A DNA stretch of 64,000 nt, from positions 95,541-159,540 of the forward strand of contig NZ_LT594783.1 of the NCBI RefSeq assembly GCF_900091705.1, given 5' to 3'. The position numbers were made by a program, and so were the translations under genes. Within the stretch, counting starts at the first letter, position 1. Every line of letters begins with the position of its first letter. Shown here in pieces: positions 8,762-18,478 of this stretch. Source of the stretch: Clostridium mediterraneense (lineage in GTDB: Bacteria > Bacillota > Clostridia > Clostridiales > Clostridiaceae). The notes beneath the pieces were generated by a model. The model saw only the letters and a list, made by a program, of their open reading frames with translations, had not been told where the DNA came from and made no database searches.

Positions 8762-9380
8762 AGTTTTCTCCTTTGTTTACCGTAAATAACATAATTATTA
8801 AATTTAATATATCACCAATTATTTACATGGACAAATTTTTAAAAGAAATAAATTGGTAAATTTAATTGCTAAAATATAAAATAAAAGTAACAAAAGCAAT
8901 AAAAGTGTAAAATAATTTTAAATAAATTGTTTTTGTTTTGTAAAAACAATAAATATATTGTCTATTTTGAATTATATTTTCATATAGGTAAAAAATTATG
9001 ATACATATATGTTTTTTTATATATTTGAATTAATATACAAAAATAATAGCGTTATTAATATGTTTATTTAACTTTATTTAAAAAAAAATAATAATTTTAA
9101 ATAAAAATACATAAATTTAACAAATTATATATATTGAAAAAAATAGAAAATAATCATATAGTAAATAACAGGAAAACTAATTTCTATATTATAGTAATTA
9201 TAAGCTTATTAATTAAATAGTAAATTATATTAAATAATTTAAGTGACAATATTTAATATAGTTTATTAGTTTAGTTACATATTAGTTCGGATTTTTTAGT
9301 GAGAATTATAATTACCAATTTTAATATAGAAAATTAAGTTACCTAAAAAATATAAACTAAATAGTTAGGAGATAAAACAG
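8762..9380. other. Divergent intergenic region, about 620 bases
   Basis: Very AT-rich DNA between the minus-strand peptidase gene and the plus-strand transglutaminase gene. It must hold both promoters. An imperfect inverted repeat with ACCAATT (near 8814) and AATTGGT (near 8853) cores is visible. I see no ORF with a ribosome binding site and no structured RNA I can name. Confidence 0.4.
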
Positions 9381-11096
9381 ATGATAAATACTCATAATAT
9401 TAATCCAGCAAATTATAAAGAAGCAGCTATATATAGCTCATGTAACCAAGCTACATCAGGAAAAGAACTATATGATCAAATGTCAGAAACAGGATTTAGA
9501 GTTACATATAGTGGACCAGAACTTAGTGCTCCATCAATAATATATCCTTGGCAAGGAGGAGTAGATGGATATACTTCTCATGATCTTACTCATGCATATA
9601 GTGAACCATTTTTAAATAGTGCTCCAGGATTTGAATTTAGTGATTCAACTACAAATCTAACAATAATAGGAGAAGCAAATAATTTTTATAGAGTTCTTAC
9701 AATTAATGGGCAAATAGGTTGGATTCCTAAGAATATGATGATTATAACTGATCCATCATATGGAATGGGAATAAATGCAATGCAAAAACCAAGTGAGACA
9801 AATCCTGGATATGGATATATGAATAATGGGGGGATGTATGGTAAATCAGTTCAAGCCCTTGATAATTGGGAGATTTCATATGGAATGCCAACAGGAACAA
9901 AGGTTAAAATAATTGGTGAAGATCAAGGTTTCCTTGAATTTGAAACAGCAAATGGACAAATAGGATGGGAAGTATCACAAAATATTACAGAAACTAATTT
10001 CCCAGGCGAGCCAATTACTTTATATGAAGCAAATGTAGTTAACTGTAATCAAGTATATATAAGATCTACTCCTGAAGAATCAAATGCAAATATTGTAGAT
10101 CAAGTAAAAGCAGGAACAACTCTTAAAGTAATAGGTATGTCAGATAATTATTATAAAGTTTATTACAACGGTATAATTGGATATGTTAATAGTGAATATT
10201 TATCACAAGTTATTAAAAAACCAACATCATATCAAATTAATTATAAAGTTGGTGGGGCTCCACAATCTCAAGAACAAGAAGTGTATTCAGTTGGAAAAGA
10301 CTTTGAAGGACAAGTAACATACAATACTAATACACCTGTAAATGGACAGACAGTAGCACAAGAAGAAGAAACTTCACCAGCTATAGCTAATATGGCTCAT
10401 GAAATTTGTAAAGATAAAACTACTAATGTAGAAAAAGCTAAGGCAATATATCAATGGATTGCTCAAAATATAACTTATGATAATAATTTAGAAAACGAGC
10501 AAAAAGCAGGACAACTAAGCCAAAGTCAATTTGCAGAAGAATCTACAGCAGTTTACACATTTAATAATAGAACAGGTATATGTGAAGGATTTAGTGCATT
10601 ATATAATGATATGTGTAGAGCTGTAGGGCTTGAAGTAAGAACTATTACAGGATATACAAATGGTGGATTAAATAGTGATAAATGGGGTGGCCATGCATGG
10701 AATCAAGTATATCTTCCATCATTAGGTGGTTGGATAAATGTTGACTGTACTTTAGCCTCAGACGCATATACACCTGTAAGTGAAGGTGGAGCTGGAATGC
10801 CTAAGAGTAATTTAAGTTATATATTTAATCCAAATACAATAACAGAAATTCAATTAGGTTCTAAAACAGTTTATATAGATGGACAACCTTATACTGAAAC
10901 TACTGATAAAACTTGGGGTAATTTAGATTACTTTGATAATCCAGAACATTTTAATGCAACACATAGAGGTGGGACAATTCAAACACAAGGATTTGCAGCA
11001 GTTACACCAAATAGTGAAACTATCAATATATCAAAGCCTAAAATAATTGTAAAAAAGATTAAAGATACTTTTAATAAAATAGTAAGTAGTAAATAG
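9381..11096 (+). CDS. SH3b repeat and transglutaminase-like cysteine domain protein
   Basis: 571 residues. The first 290 residues hold about three SH3-like modules (IIGEANNFYRVLTINGQIGWIP; KIIGEDQGFLEFETANGQIGW; IRSTPEESN...YKVYYNGIIGYVNSEYL). Residues 330-490 form a transglutaminase-like domain with the Cys-His-Asp triad visible as GICEGFS, GGHAWNQ and INVDC. Such domains act as proteases or amidases, or cross-link wall peptides. No N-terminal signal peptide is seen (it begins MINTHNINPANYKEA), odd for an SH3b protein. The ribosome binding site is TAGGAG, so the start looks right. It is divergent from the M14 peptidase. Confidence 0.83.
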   Translation: MINTHNINPANYKEAAIYSSCNQATSGKELYDQMSETGFRVTYSGPELSAPSIIYPWQGGVDGYTSHDLTHAYSEPFLNSAPGFEFSDSTTNLTIIGEANNFYRVLTINGQIGWIPKNMMIITDPSYGMGINAMQKPSETNPGYGYMNNGGMYGKSVQALDNWEISYGMPTGTKVKIIGEDQGFLEFETANGQIGWEVSQNITETNFPGEPITLYEANVVNCNQVYIRSTPEESNANIVDQVKAGTTLKVIGMSDNYYKVYYNGIIGYVNSEYLSQVIKKPTSYQINYKVGGAPQSQEQEVYSVGKDFEGQVTYNTNTPVNGQTVAQEEETSPAIANMAHEICKDKTTNVEKAKAIYQWIAQNITYDNNLENEQKAGQLSQSQFAEESTAVYTFNNRTGICEGFSALYNDMCRAVGLEVRTITGYTNGGLNSDKWGGHAWNQVYLPSLGGWINVDCTLASDAYTPVSEGGAGMPKSNLSYIFNPNTITEIQLGSKTVYIDGQPYTETTDKTWGNLDYFDNPEHFNATHRGGTIQTQGFAAVTPNSETINISKPKIIVKKIKDTFNKIVSSK

Positions 11097-11142
11097 TAAT
11101 TTTTTTAGGTGTAAGATACTTTTAATAAATATATAAATTTAT

Positions 11143-11205
11143 AAACCTGAAAATATATACTTAATATAAAATTTAAGTATATATTTTCAGGTTTTTATTT
11201 TTTAT
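11143..11205 (+). terminator. Rho-independent terminator after transglutaminase gene
   Basis: A long stem (AAACCTGAAAATATATACTT against AAGTATATATTTTCAGGTTT, 20 pairs) is followed by a T-rich tail. Confidence 0.93.
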
Positions 11206-11480
11206 TAATAATTGATATATCTTTTGTAAATCATATTAATAATAGTATTTTTCTAAGTTTTTTAATCATATTTATTTTATTAAATTATCAGTTTTAAATA
11301 AAATATATATAAGTAAATATAATTTATATCATAATCTTACTCATATAGAAGATAAATTCTGTTTTTACAAATTTTATTATAAAGTTGTTAAATTTTCTTA
11401 TATTTTTTTAATTTAATTGAAATTATTTTAAATCTACTATATTATTACTTTTAAGAACATATAGAAAGTTGGTGTATAAA
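11206..11480. other. AT-rich intergenic stretch before the antiporter gene
   Basis: About 275 bases that must hold the promoter of the antiporter gene. No palindrome or structured element stands out. Confidence 0.35.
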
Positions 11481-12905
11481 TTGAATGAGGTATTAAACTA
11501 TGATTCTTTATTTATACTTGCGGTTGTTGCCTTTATAACACCCTTTTTAGTATCAAAACTAAAGAAAATAAAAGTTCCCTATCAAGTTGGAGAAATATTT
11601 GTAGGGATTATTGTAGGAAAAAGTTGTTTAAATATAGTTAGCCCAGATGTTACTGTATTATTTTTATCTAATCTAGGACTTTCTTATTTGATGTTCCTTA
11701 GTGGTCTTGAAATTGATTTTAATGATTTAAAATCATCAGATAAAAAAACATCTCCTTTATGGGTATCAATAAAAATGATAGTTATATCCTTTGTGGTGGC
11801 TATATTACTTAGTTTTTCATTAAAAGCTATTGGGATTAATAAAGGATTTTTATTCTTCGCTTTAATATTTATGGCATCTGCTCCTGGCTTAGTAGTACCT
11901 ATATTAAAAAGTAAGAATATGATCAAAAGTAGCTTTGGACAAATTATTTTAATTTTTAGTATAGTATGTGAGCTTACAACATTAATTGGAGTTACTGTGA
12001 TTTCAGCAATAGCTACTAATGGTATTAGCTTTAAGAGTTTTGAATTTATTTTAATATTTATAGCAGCATTTATATTATATTTACTTGCTAAACGTTTCCT
12101 TAAAATAAATGATTTTTCAGCTGCGGCTTTTAAAAATTTAAATTTAACTGTTAGGGCTGCCTTTGCCTTAATTTTAATATTAGTTGTAGTTGCAGAAAAA
12201 CTTCATTCTGAAATAGTATTAGGTGCTTTCTTAGCAGGTACAATTTTCTCATTACTTGTTGGAAAAGCAAAAGAGGAGATTTCTCATCAATTAGATGGTA
12301 TAGGATATGGTTTTTTAATTCCTATATTCTTTATTATGATAGGTGTTAATGTTGATATAAAATCAGTATTACAAAGTCCTAAAGCACTAATTGAGATACC
12401 AATATTTTTAGTAATATTCTTTATTGTAAAGATAATTCCTTCTTTATTATTAAAGAAAGAGTTTGGCTTAAGAAATAGTTTATCAGGTTCAATGTTATTA
12501 ACAGCTCAACTTAGTCTTGTTGTTGTTGCAGCACAAATAGCTCTTGAACTAGGGTATATAGAACAGGCTGGTTATTCAGCATTTATTTTAACAACTGTAC
12601 TATCTTGTATAATTTTCCCTATATTATTTGAAAAAATAATAGATTCTAGTCAAGTGGAACAATCAGTTGAGCATGAGGATAAAATTATAGTAAGAGAAGT
12701 AGTTCTTTTAAATGAGTCTTATTCTGGCAAAGCACTTAAGGATTGTAATTTCCCAAGTGGTTGTAGATTATTTACTATTGTAAGAAATGATGTTGAAATA
12801 ATGCCTACAGCTAATAGTATTTTAGAATTAAATGATTTAGTAATATTAGCTGGAGTTAGAGAAGAAGTCTATAGTACCATGAATTTATTGAAGAGTGTAG
12901 ATTAA
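11481..12905 (+). CDS. CPA2 family cation/proton antiporter with RCK_C domain
   Basis: About 474 residues. Residues 1-385 are a Na+/H+ exchanger domain of the KefB/CPA2 type with some 12 membrane segments, including VGEIFVGIIVG, LMFLSGLEIDF and FLIPIFFIMIGVNVD. The last 80 residues form an RCK_C (TrkA_C) ligand-binding domain: VVLLNESYSGKALKDCNF...NDLVILAG. These proteins exchange K+ or Na+ for protons and the RCK_C part senses a nucleotide or ion. I prefer the TTG at 11481, about 6 bases after GGTG; a TTG at 11469 is also possible. It is monocistronic, with a terminator at 12989. Confidence 0.87.
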   Translation: MNEVLNYDSLFILAVVAFITPFLVSKLKKIKVPYQVGEIFVGIIVGKSCLNIVSPDVTVLFLSNLGLSYLMFLSGLEIDFNDLKSSDKKTSPLWVSIKMIVISFVVAILLSFSLKAIGINKGFLFFALIFMASAPGLVVPILKSKNMIKSSFGQIILIFSIVCELTTLIGVTVISAIATNGISFKSFEFILIFIAAFILYLLAKRFLKINDFSAAAFKNLNLTVRAAFALILILVVVAEKLHSEIVLGAFLAGTIFSLLVGKAKEEISHQLDGIGYGFLIPIFFIMIGVNVDIKSVLQSPKALIEIPIFLVIFFIVKIIPSLLLKKEFGLRNSLSGSMLLTAQLSLVVVAAQIALELGYIEQAGYSAFILTTVLSCIIFPILFEKIIDSSQVEQSVEHEDKIIVREVVLLNESYSGKALKDCNFPSGCRLFTIVRNDVEIMPTANSILELNDLVILAGVREEVYSTMNLLKSVD

Positions 12906-12988
12906 AATATTTTATGAAAATACTATGGATATAAATTTTAAATAGATTTATTAAAAAGAAGATATCAAAATAATGTTTAATAATTTGT

Positions 12989-13024
12989 AAAAAGCAGATT
13001 CACTTATGTGAGTCTGCTTTTTTA
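12989..13024 (+). terminator. Rho-independent terminator after antiporter gene
   Basis: AAAAAGCAGATTCAC pairs with GTGAGTCTGCTTTTT (one G-T pair) around TTAT, with a T-run inside the right arm. Confidence 0.92.
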
Positions 13025-13299
13025 TATAGGATAAGTATATAAAAAATTATAATTAATAATAGAGCTAGTCTAGTAATATATTATAAATAATATATTTTTT
13101 GAAAAAGATAAAAAGAAGTTATAACAGATTTAATATTTGAATTAATTTGATATAGTTTTTTATTTTTAGAGCTATTTAAGATTTTGATAGTATGAATAAT
13201 TGTATGATAAAATATAAAAAATACATTTATAAAATATTTAATTATTAGAATATATAAGCTTATAGGATATAAATTTAAAAGTGAAAGAGGTGATTTTTT
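13025..13299. other. AT-rich intergenic stretch before msrA
   Basis: About 275 bases with no ORF. It presumably holds the msrA promoter. I see no clear operator. Confidence 0.35.
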
Positions 13300-13773
13300 A
13301 TGAAAGAAATAGTTCTTGCAGGTGGATGTTTTTGGGGTATTGAAGAATTTTTTTCAAGAATAAATGGAGTGGTTGATACAGAAGTTGCTTATGTTAATGG
13401 AAGAACTGAAAATCCTACTTATGAAGAGATATGTTATGGAAATACAAACTATGCAGAAGCTTGTCTTATTAAATATGATGAAAATATAATTTCTCTTGAA
13501 GAAATATTAAATAAATTTTGGTCAGTAATAAATCCAACATCATTAAATAAACAGGGGAATGATGTTGGAAGTCAATATAGAACAGGAATTTATTATTTAG
13601 ATCCATTAGATTTAATTATTATAAATAAAAGTAAAGAAGAGATTCAAAAACAATATGATAGACCTGTTGTAACAGAGGTAAAATTACTTGAAAAATATTA
13701 TAAAGCTGAGGAATATCATCAAAAATATTTAAAGAAAAATCCTAAAGGTTATTGTCATATAAAATTAGATTAG
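13300..13773 (+). CDS. msrA: Peptide-methionine (S)-S-oxide reductase MsrA
   Basis: 157 residues, normal for a single-domain MsrA. The catalytic signature [11 protein letters not shown] is at residues 8-18, with the nucleophilic Cys at 10. Further family blocks include YCGNT-like [33 protein letters not shown] and [18 protein letters not shown], whose Cys near the C-terminus can act as resolving residue. It reduces methionine-S-sulfoxide in proteins, repairing oxidative damage in the cytoplasm. The ribosome binding site is GAAAGAGGTG. It is monocistronic. Confidence 0.95.
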   Translation: MKEIVLAGGCFWGIEEFFSRINGVVDTEVAYVNGRTENPTYEEICYGNTNYAEACLIKYDENIISLEEILNKFWSVINPTSLNKQGNDVGSQYRTGIYYLDPLDLIIINKSKEEIQKQYDRPVVTEVKLLEKYYKAEEYHQKYLKKNPKGYCHIKLD

Positions 13774-13778
13774 TTTGT

Positions 13779-13811
13779 AAGAGGTAAATTTATTTTACCT
13801 CTTATTTTTTA
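13779..13811 (+). terminator. Rho-independent terminator after msrA
   Basis: AAGAGGTAAA and TTTACCTCTT form a 10-pair stem with a TTTAT loop followed by a T-run. Confidence 0.88.
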
Positions 13812-13942
13812 AAACTTAGTTAAGTTTTTTAAAATAATTAAAAGAATAATAAAAACAACTGGCGAAATAATAAGAAATGTAGTAAAGATATAAATATAGT
13901 GATTTACTAAGCTGTGTTTTCAATATTATAAGGGGTGATATT

Positions 13943-14878
13943 ATGAAAAAAAGTAGGATATATTATTTAGTTGGATTACCATGTAAAGAGAAAGATGATT
14001 ATATAAAAGAAAATTCAGATAAAAGTGTTTTAATATCATTTAATAATATAAAGAAAGAATTATATGGTGATGAAAAAAGAAAAATAGATAGAGAAAAAAT
14101 AATTGAGGAGATGGCAAAGAAATCTAAATTATATCTAGAAGATGGCATGGATGTATTATATGAGTATGGAGATATAAATTCTAAGAAAAGACAAAAGTTT
14201 TTAAGTGATTTTAATGATGTAGAAAAGATATGTATTTATTTTGCATGTGATATAGATGATAGTTTAGCTTTTAATAGTAATAGTGAAAAGAAGTTTTCAA
14301 GAGATTCTATGAGCAAAATTTTTAAAAATCTACAAATACCAATGTACCATGAAGGCTGGGATGAAATAAAAATTATAAGAGATATTAAAGAAAGAGAAAA
14401 TAAAGAAATTAAAACTAGTAACTTAACCTATGATGATTATATAAATGAATTAAAGAAAAATGAAAGTTTTTCAAAAGCAATAGGCTTTAATCAGGATAAT
14501 CCTTATCATAGCCATGATGTTGGAACACATATGTATTATGTATATAAATATGTAAGTGAAATTGCGGATGATGAAGATTTAATTATAGCTGCTATGTTCC
14601 ATGATACAGGAAAGCCTTATTGTAAGGAATTCAATGGTAAATATGCTAGATATATAGGACATGAAAATGTATCTGCTCAATTAGTAATTAATTATTTAAT
14701 GGATTTAAACTTTGAAAAAGAAAGAATTTTAGATATAGCTACTTTAGTTCAATTGCATATGAGAATGCTTAATTTAAGAGGTAGTGAAAAAGGTAAAGAG
14801 AAGTTAATTAAAAATATAGGGATAGATAGATTTAGAAAATTAGAATTATTATATAGTGCTGATACGAAGGCAAAATAG
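13943..14878 (+). CDS. HD phosphohydrolase fused to a degenerate P-loop kinase domain
   Basis: 311 residues. Residues 1-150 look like a polynucleotide-kinase/zeta-toxin type P-loop fold: strand YYLVGLP, then SFNNIKKELYG, then a helix and DVLYEYGDINSKKRQKFL where active kinases have a D-x-T-N motif. The Walker A region reads GLPCKEKDDY; the second Gly and the Ser/Thr are missing, so ATP binding is doubtful. Residues 185-280 are an HD domain with HSHDVGTHM, FHDTGKP (His220-Asp221), IGHE and QLHM as metal ligands. HD plus kinase proteins are known in nucleotide and RNA metabolism. It lies 218 bases before cas6 but has its own terminator. Confidence 0.75.
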   Translation: MKKSRIYYLVGLPCKEKDDYIKENSDKSVLISFNNIKKELYGDEKRKIDREKIIEEMAKKSKLYLEDGMDVLYEYGDINSKKRQKFLSDFNDVEKICIYFACDIDDSLAFNSNSEKKFSRDSMSKIFKNLQIPMYHEGWDEIKIIRDIKERENKEIKTSNLTYDDYINELKKNESFSKAIGFNQDNPYHSHDVGTHMYYVYKYVSEIADDEDLIIAAMFHDTGKPYCKEFNGKYARYIGHENVSAQLVINYLMDLNFEKERILDIATLVQLHMRMLNLRGSEKGKEKLIKNIGIDRFRKLELLYSADTKAK

Positions 14879-14909
14879 ATATAGGTATATGGTTTAGAAA
14901 GTATTAATT

Positions 14910-14961
14910 ATCTTATATTATGATTAAAAGTAAAATTTTGATTATAATATAAGATTTTTTT
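14910..14961 (+). terminator. Rho-independent terminator before the cas operon
   Basis: ATCTTATATTATGATTAAAA pairs with TTTTGATTATAATATAAGAT (about 18 pairs with G-T) and is followed by seven T residues. It insulates the cas operon from the HD gene. Confidence 0.85.
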
Positions 14962-15096
14962 ATTTGTAAATTAATTATTGTGTCTAAAGAAATAATTAAT
15001 AATCTAACGATATACTATTATTACATATTATGTTAAAATTAAGAAGATGTTAATGTATTGAAACTATGCTAGTTTAATTTTTTAGGAGGAAATATA

Positions 15097-15825
15097 TTGC
15101 AAAAAAAGTATTATGAATTAATTGTAAATTTATTTGTTAAGGAAGATATCCATAGAACTGATTGTGGAGAAAAATTAAGTAAACTTATAAATTTTTCAAT
15201 GGAAAAAGATAAATATTTAAAAGAAATTCATATAAGGAAGAATTCCTTTAAAGGATACAGTTTTTCACATTTATACCCTATTGAGCAAGATGGAATTTAT
15301 AAACAAAATGATATTTACAGAATAATGATTAGAACATATGATAAAAAAATGGTAGATACATTTAAAGTAGCTCTAATTAAAACAGAAACTGAAGAATTTG
15401 CTGTAGTAGGAATTGATATAAAAATATATACACATAGAAAAATAGATAAATTATTTAATATAACCCCAGCAGTAGCAACTATAAGAGATAAAAATAATAA
15501 ATCTATAAGCTGGAGTGCAAATAATTATAGTGATGATATTATAAATGATGCTATATGGAATAATTTAATTAAGAAGTATAAGTATTTTAATAATCTTGAT
15601 TCAAATATAGAAAAAAATGATGTTATTTCTTATATAAAAAGAAAGAATGATGTGGCTATGATTATTAATTACAAGGGGATTAAACTGCTTGGATATAAAT
15701 TTGAGGTAGGTATAAAAGATAATGTATTAGCTCAAGATATTGGGAACTTTGCTAGTGTTTTAGGTATTTTAGAAAAGGGGAGTAGTTTAGGAGCAGGATT
15801 TGTTAAAGCAAATTATATAAGGTAG
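15097..15825 (+). CDS. cas6: CRISPR pre-crRNA endoribonuclease Cas6
   Basis: 242 residues with the two ferredoxin-like folds of Cas6 and the family glycine-rich loop close to the C-terminus (LGILEKGSSLGAGFVKANY). It cuts the transcript of the array within each repeat to give mature crRNAs. The start is TTG at 15097, fixed by AGGAGG at 15084-15089; no ATG is suitably placed. It is the first gene of the operon and directly abuts cas8b. The N-terminal His residues (EIHIRKNSFKGYSFSHLYP) are candidates for catalysis, but I cannot tell which one acts. Confidence 0.9.
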   Translation: MQKKYYELIVNLFVKEDIHRTDCGEKLSKLINFSMEKDKYLKEIHIRKNSFKGYSFSHLYPIEQDGIYKQNDIYRIMIRTYDKKMVDTFKVALIKTETEEFAVVGIDIKIYTHRKIDKLFNITPAVATIRDKNNKSISWSANNYSDDIINDAIWNNLIKKYKYFNNLDSNIEKNDVISYIKRKNDVAMIINYKGIKLLGYKFEVGIKDNVLAQDIGNFASVLGILEKGSSLGAGFVKANYIR

Positions 15826-17499
15826 GTGAAGCTGTTGTTAAGAGAACTTATAGATAATATAGGAATAGATATCATCAATAAAACTATAGAAGAGGAGATG
15901 GTTATAAAAAATAGCATCTGTTTAAAAGTATCAGAAAAAGGTGAAATAGATGTTTTACAAGTAGATAAAAAAGAAACAATTAAAAATTTAGAATTAATAG
16001 ATTGGGTTAAAAGAAGATTAGCATATGTGGAATGGATAGATAAAAATAAAGCTATTTGTCCTAGAGGGATAGGAGCAAGAGGAATAACAAGTGTATCTAA
16101 ATATTCTATAATTTTTAATTATGATGCATTTATTAAAAAGATAGATGATAGAAAAAAGAAAGGTCTTGATGAATTAAGTATAAATGAAATCTTAAAACTT
16201 TCAGTTTTAGATTATATGCAAAAATTAGAGGCTGAGAATGAATATTTAAATAAAAATATAGATTCTATTTTAGATGTTCTTTCTAAATACGATTGCAAGA
16301 AGAAGAAAATTATTATTTTTTTAGATAAGAGTGTAGAAGAATATAAAATAGAATATGAAAAATATTTAGAAAAAAGATTATTTGATGATATAAGAGATAA
16401 ACCAGCAAAAAAAATAATAGATGAGACTTTTAAAGGTTTAGTTGGAAGATATAGTGGCTTTACTACTGTAAATGATGATAAGCCATTGCTTAATAATATA
16501 GGTGGAAGAGTTAAGGAAATAGATCTATATACAAAAGAAGATGTTATAAATATTTTTAATTTAAAAAGATATCTTCAAATTGCTGCAAAAACAAAAAATA
16601 AATATAATAATATCTTTCTAGAGTTTAACCCTAAAGATAAGGAAGTACTTAATTATGAACAAGATCCTTATAGATTTGATAGTGAAAATTATAATTTAAA
16701 AGACGAGATTAATTTAAATAGATATATATTAATAGAGGATATTTTATCTAGTGGAATAAAAGCAGAGCAACTTACTAATTATTCAAAGTTAATAGAAAGT
16801 ATAAATGCTTACGTAGATTTTAGTTTAACTGTATTAGATAAAAATAATACAAAAAAGAAGCTTATATATTATAGATTTAATAAAGTAATTAAAGAATCTA
16901 TATTTGACGAAATAGAGAAAAAGCCAAAGTTTTATATAGTAGATAAAGAGGCTTTTAAATATAATTTAGACAAAATTATAGATAGTATTATTGATTATAA
17001 CAGCTTAGAAAAATCAAATGATGAATATGCATTTTTTAAGATGAAAAAAATTATAAACTTTAAAATATGTATAGAAGATTATTTTTATAATGATGGAGGG
17101 AGAGAAAGGGTGAAAAATATACAAAAAGTAATCAAAGAAAAGATTAAAAATTATAAAGATGGATTAGAGTTTGAAAATAATAATGAAATTATGTATTTAG
17201 CAGGACAACTTGCAAATTACTTAGTTAGTAAAAGTAAGGCTACAACAAAAACTAATAAGCTTATAGGAGCTTACCATAAGGCTAATAGTTATGAGAGAAT
17301 AATAACTTTACTTAAAAATTCTATGGATAAGTATGGGTATGATATTAATCTTAATGGAAGAGAAAATATAATTTTTGCACAGTTATTATTAAATATGAAG
17401 TCTTCAGGTATGCTTACAAATGAAGATAAAAAGTATTTCTTAATTGGTTTATATGATAAAAATATATTTTATATAAAACTAAAAGAAAATAATAAATAA
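15826..17499 (+). CDS. cas8b: Type I-B Cascade large subunit Cas8b
   Basis: 557 residues, Lys/Glu/Ile-rich, placed between cas6 and cas7 as in type I-B operons. The large subunit recognises the PAM and helps recruit Cas3. I see no zinc-finger cluster. Identification rests mainly on position, length and general character, as Cas8 sequences are very divergent; phrases such as RRLAYVEWIDKNKAICPRGIGARG and KLIGAYHKANSYERIITLLKN fit what I know of clostridial TM1802-type Cas8b. The start is GTG at 15826 right after the cas6 stop, or TTG at 15835, which is better spaced from AGGTG. Confidence 0.85.
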   Translation: MKLLLRELIDNIGIDIINKTIEEEMVIKNSICLKVSEKGEIDVLQVDKKETIKNLELIDWVKRRLAYVEWIDKNKAICPRGIGARGITSVSKYSIIFNYDAFIKKIDDRKKKGLDELSINEILKLSVLDYMQKLEAENEYLNKNIDSILDVLSKYDCKKKKIIIFLDKSVEEYKIEYEKYLEKRLFDDIRDKPAKKIIDETFKGLVGRYSGFTTVNDDKPLLNNIGGRVKEIDLYTKEDVINIFNLKRYLQIAAKTKNKYNNIFLEFNPKDKEVLNYEQDPYRFDSENYNLKDEINLNRYILIEDILSSGIKAEQLTNYSKLIESINAYVDFSLTVLDKNNTKKKLIYYRFNKVIKESIFDEIEKKPKFYIVDKEAFKYNLDKIIDSIIDYNSLEKSNDEYAFFKMKKIINFKICIEDYFYNDGGRERVKNIQKVIKEKIKNYKDGLEFENNNEIMYLAGQLANYLVSKSKATTKTNKLIGAYHKANSYERIITLLKNSMDKYGYDINLNGRENIIFAQLLLNMKSSGMLTNEDKKYFLIGLYDKNIFYIKLKENNK

Positions 17500-17527
17500 G
17501 ATTTAAAGGGTAAAGGAGAAATTATAA

Positions 17528-18475
17528 ATGAAAAAAAATATGGTTTATGGGCTTATAGGAATAAGTGTTAAGAATGGAAATTACAATGCATCTTTTGATA
17601 AATCGCCAAAGCAAAATTCACTAGGTGAAATATATGCATCACCTCAATCTTTAGGTTTTGCTATAAAACATCAACTTGAAAAAGATGGATATAAAATATT
17701 ATATAAGAGAAGTGTTGGAGAAGAAGGAGTTAGAAATTTAAAAGAATCATTTGAATCTAAGACAGGACAAGAATTAAAAAATAAAATAACAGAAAATGAA
17801 GTTAAATCAATATTATTTAAAGAATTTATGGATATAAGACAATTTGGATGTACTTTTGCCTTATCGCCAAACTTTGGAATAATGGGAGCAAATCAAATAG
17901 GCTTTGGTCATAATAAATATGCAGAGACAGAAGAAATAATAAGTGAACTTTTAGCTCCTTTTTCAGCAGATAATAATAAGAAAAAAGAAAAATCTAACGA
18001 AGATGATGAAAAACTAAAAAATAATACTTTAGGAGAACAAGTTTTAGTAGATGAAGCACATTATTTTCACAGTATTGTTATAAATCCATATGAATATGAA
18101 CAATATGTTGGTGTTATTGATGGCTTTGAGGGATATACGCAAGAAGATTATAAAGCGTTTAAAGATGCTTCAATGATTGCAGTTTCAAATTATAATTCAA
18201 AATCTAAAACTGGTTGTCAAAATTCATTTGCCTTATATATAGAAACTAAAGATGATATAAAAAATAAAATTAATTTAAATGCTCTAGATAGATATGTAAA
18301 GGTATATAAGGAAGAAAAAATAATATATGATATTGGAGATTTATCTGCAATAGTAAATGATCTTAAAGAAAGTATTAAGAGTGTAGAGCTTTATTATAAC
18401 CCTTATATTGTAGAGCTGAAACATAATATAGAAGATGTTAAGCTATTTAATATAATAACTAAAAAGGAATTATAA
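17528..18475 (+). CDS. cas7: Type I-B Cascade backbone subunit Cas7
   Basis: 315 residues. It opens YGLIGISVKNGNYNASFDKS, the Cas7 RRM-type first strand and loop, followed by ASPQSLGFAIKHQLE. Later MDIRQFGCTFALSPNFGIMGANQIGFG and EAHYFHSIVINPYEYEQYVG are typical of I-B Cas7. A Lys/Glu/Asn-rich insertion at about 145-170 is probably a flexible loop. Several copies wrap around the crRNA to form the Cascade filament. The ribosome binding site is AAAGGAG. It lies 28 bases after cas8b and 3 bases before cas5. Confidence 0.9.
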   Translation: MKKNMVYGLIGISVKNGNYNASFDKSPKQNSLGEIYASPQSLGFAIKHQLEKDGYKILYKRSVGEEGVRNLKESFESKTGQELKNKITENEVKSILFKEFMDIRQFGCTFALSPNFGIMGANQIGFGHNKYAETEEIISELLAPFSADNNKKKEKSNEDDEKLKNNTLGEQVLVDEAHYFHSIVINPYEYEQYVGVIDGFEGYTQEDYKAFKDASMIAVSNYNSKSKTGCQNSFALYIETKDDIKNKINLNALDRYVKVYKEEKIIYDIGDLSAIVNDLKESIKSVELYYNPYIVELKHNIEDVKLFNIITKKEL

Positions 18476-18478
18476 AAT

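Noticed and set aside
11684..11926. 80-codon minus-strand frame inside the antiporter gene
   Set aside because: Shadow of a strongly supported membrane protein gene.
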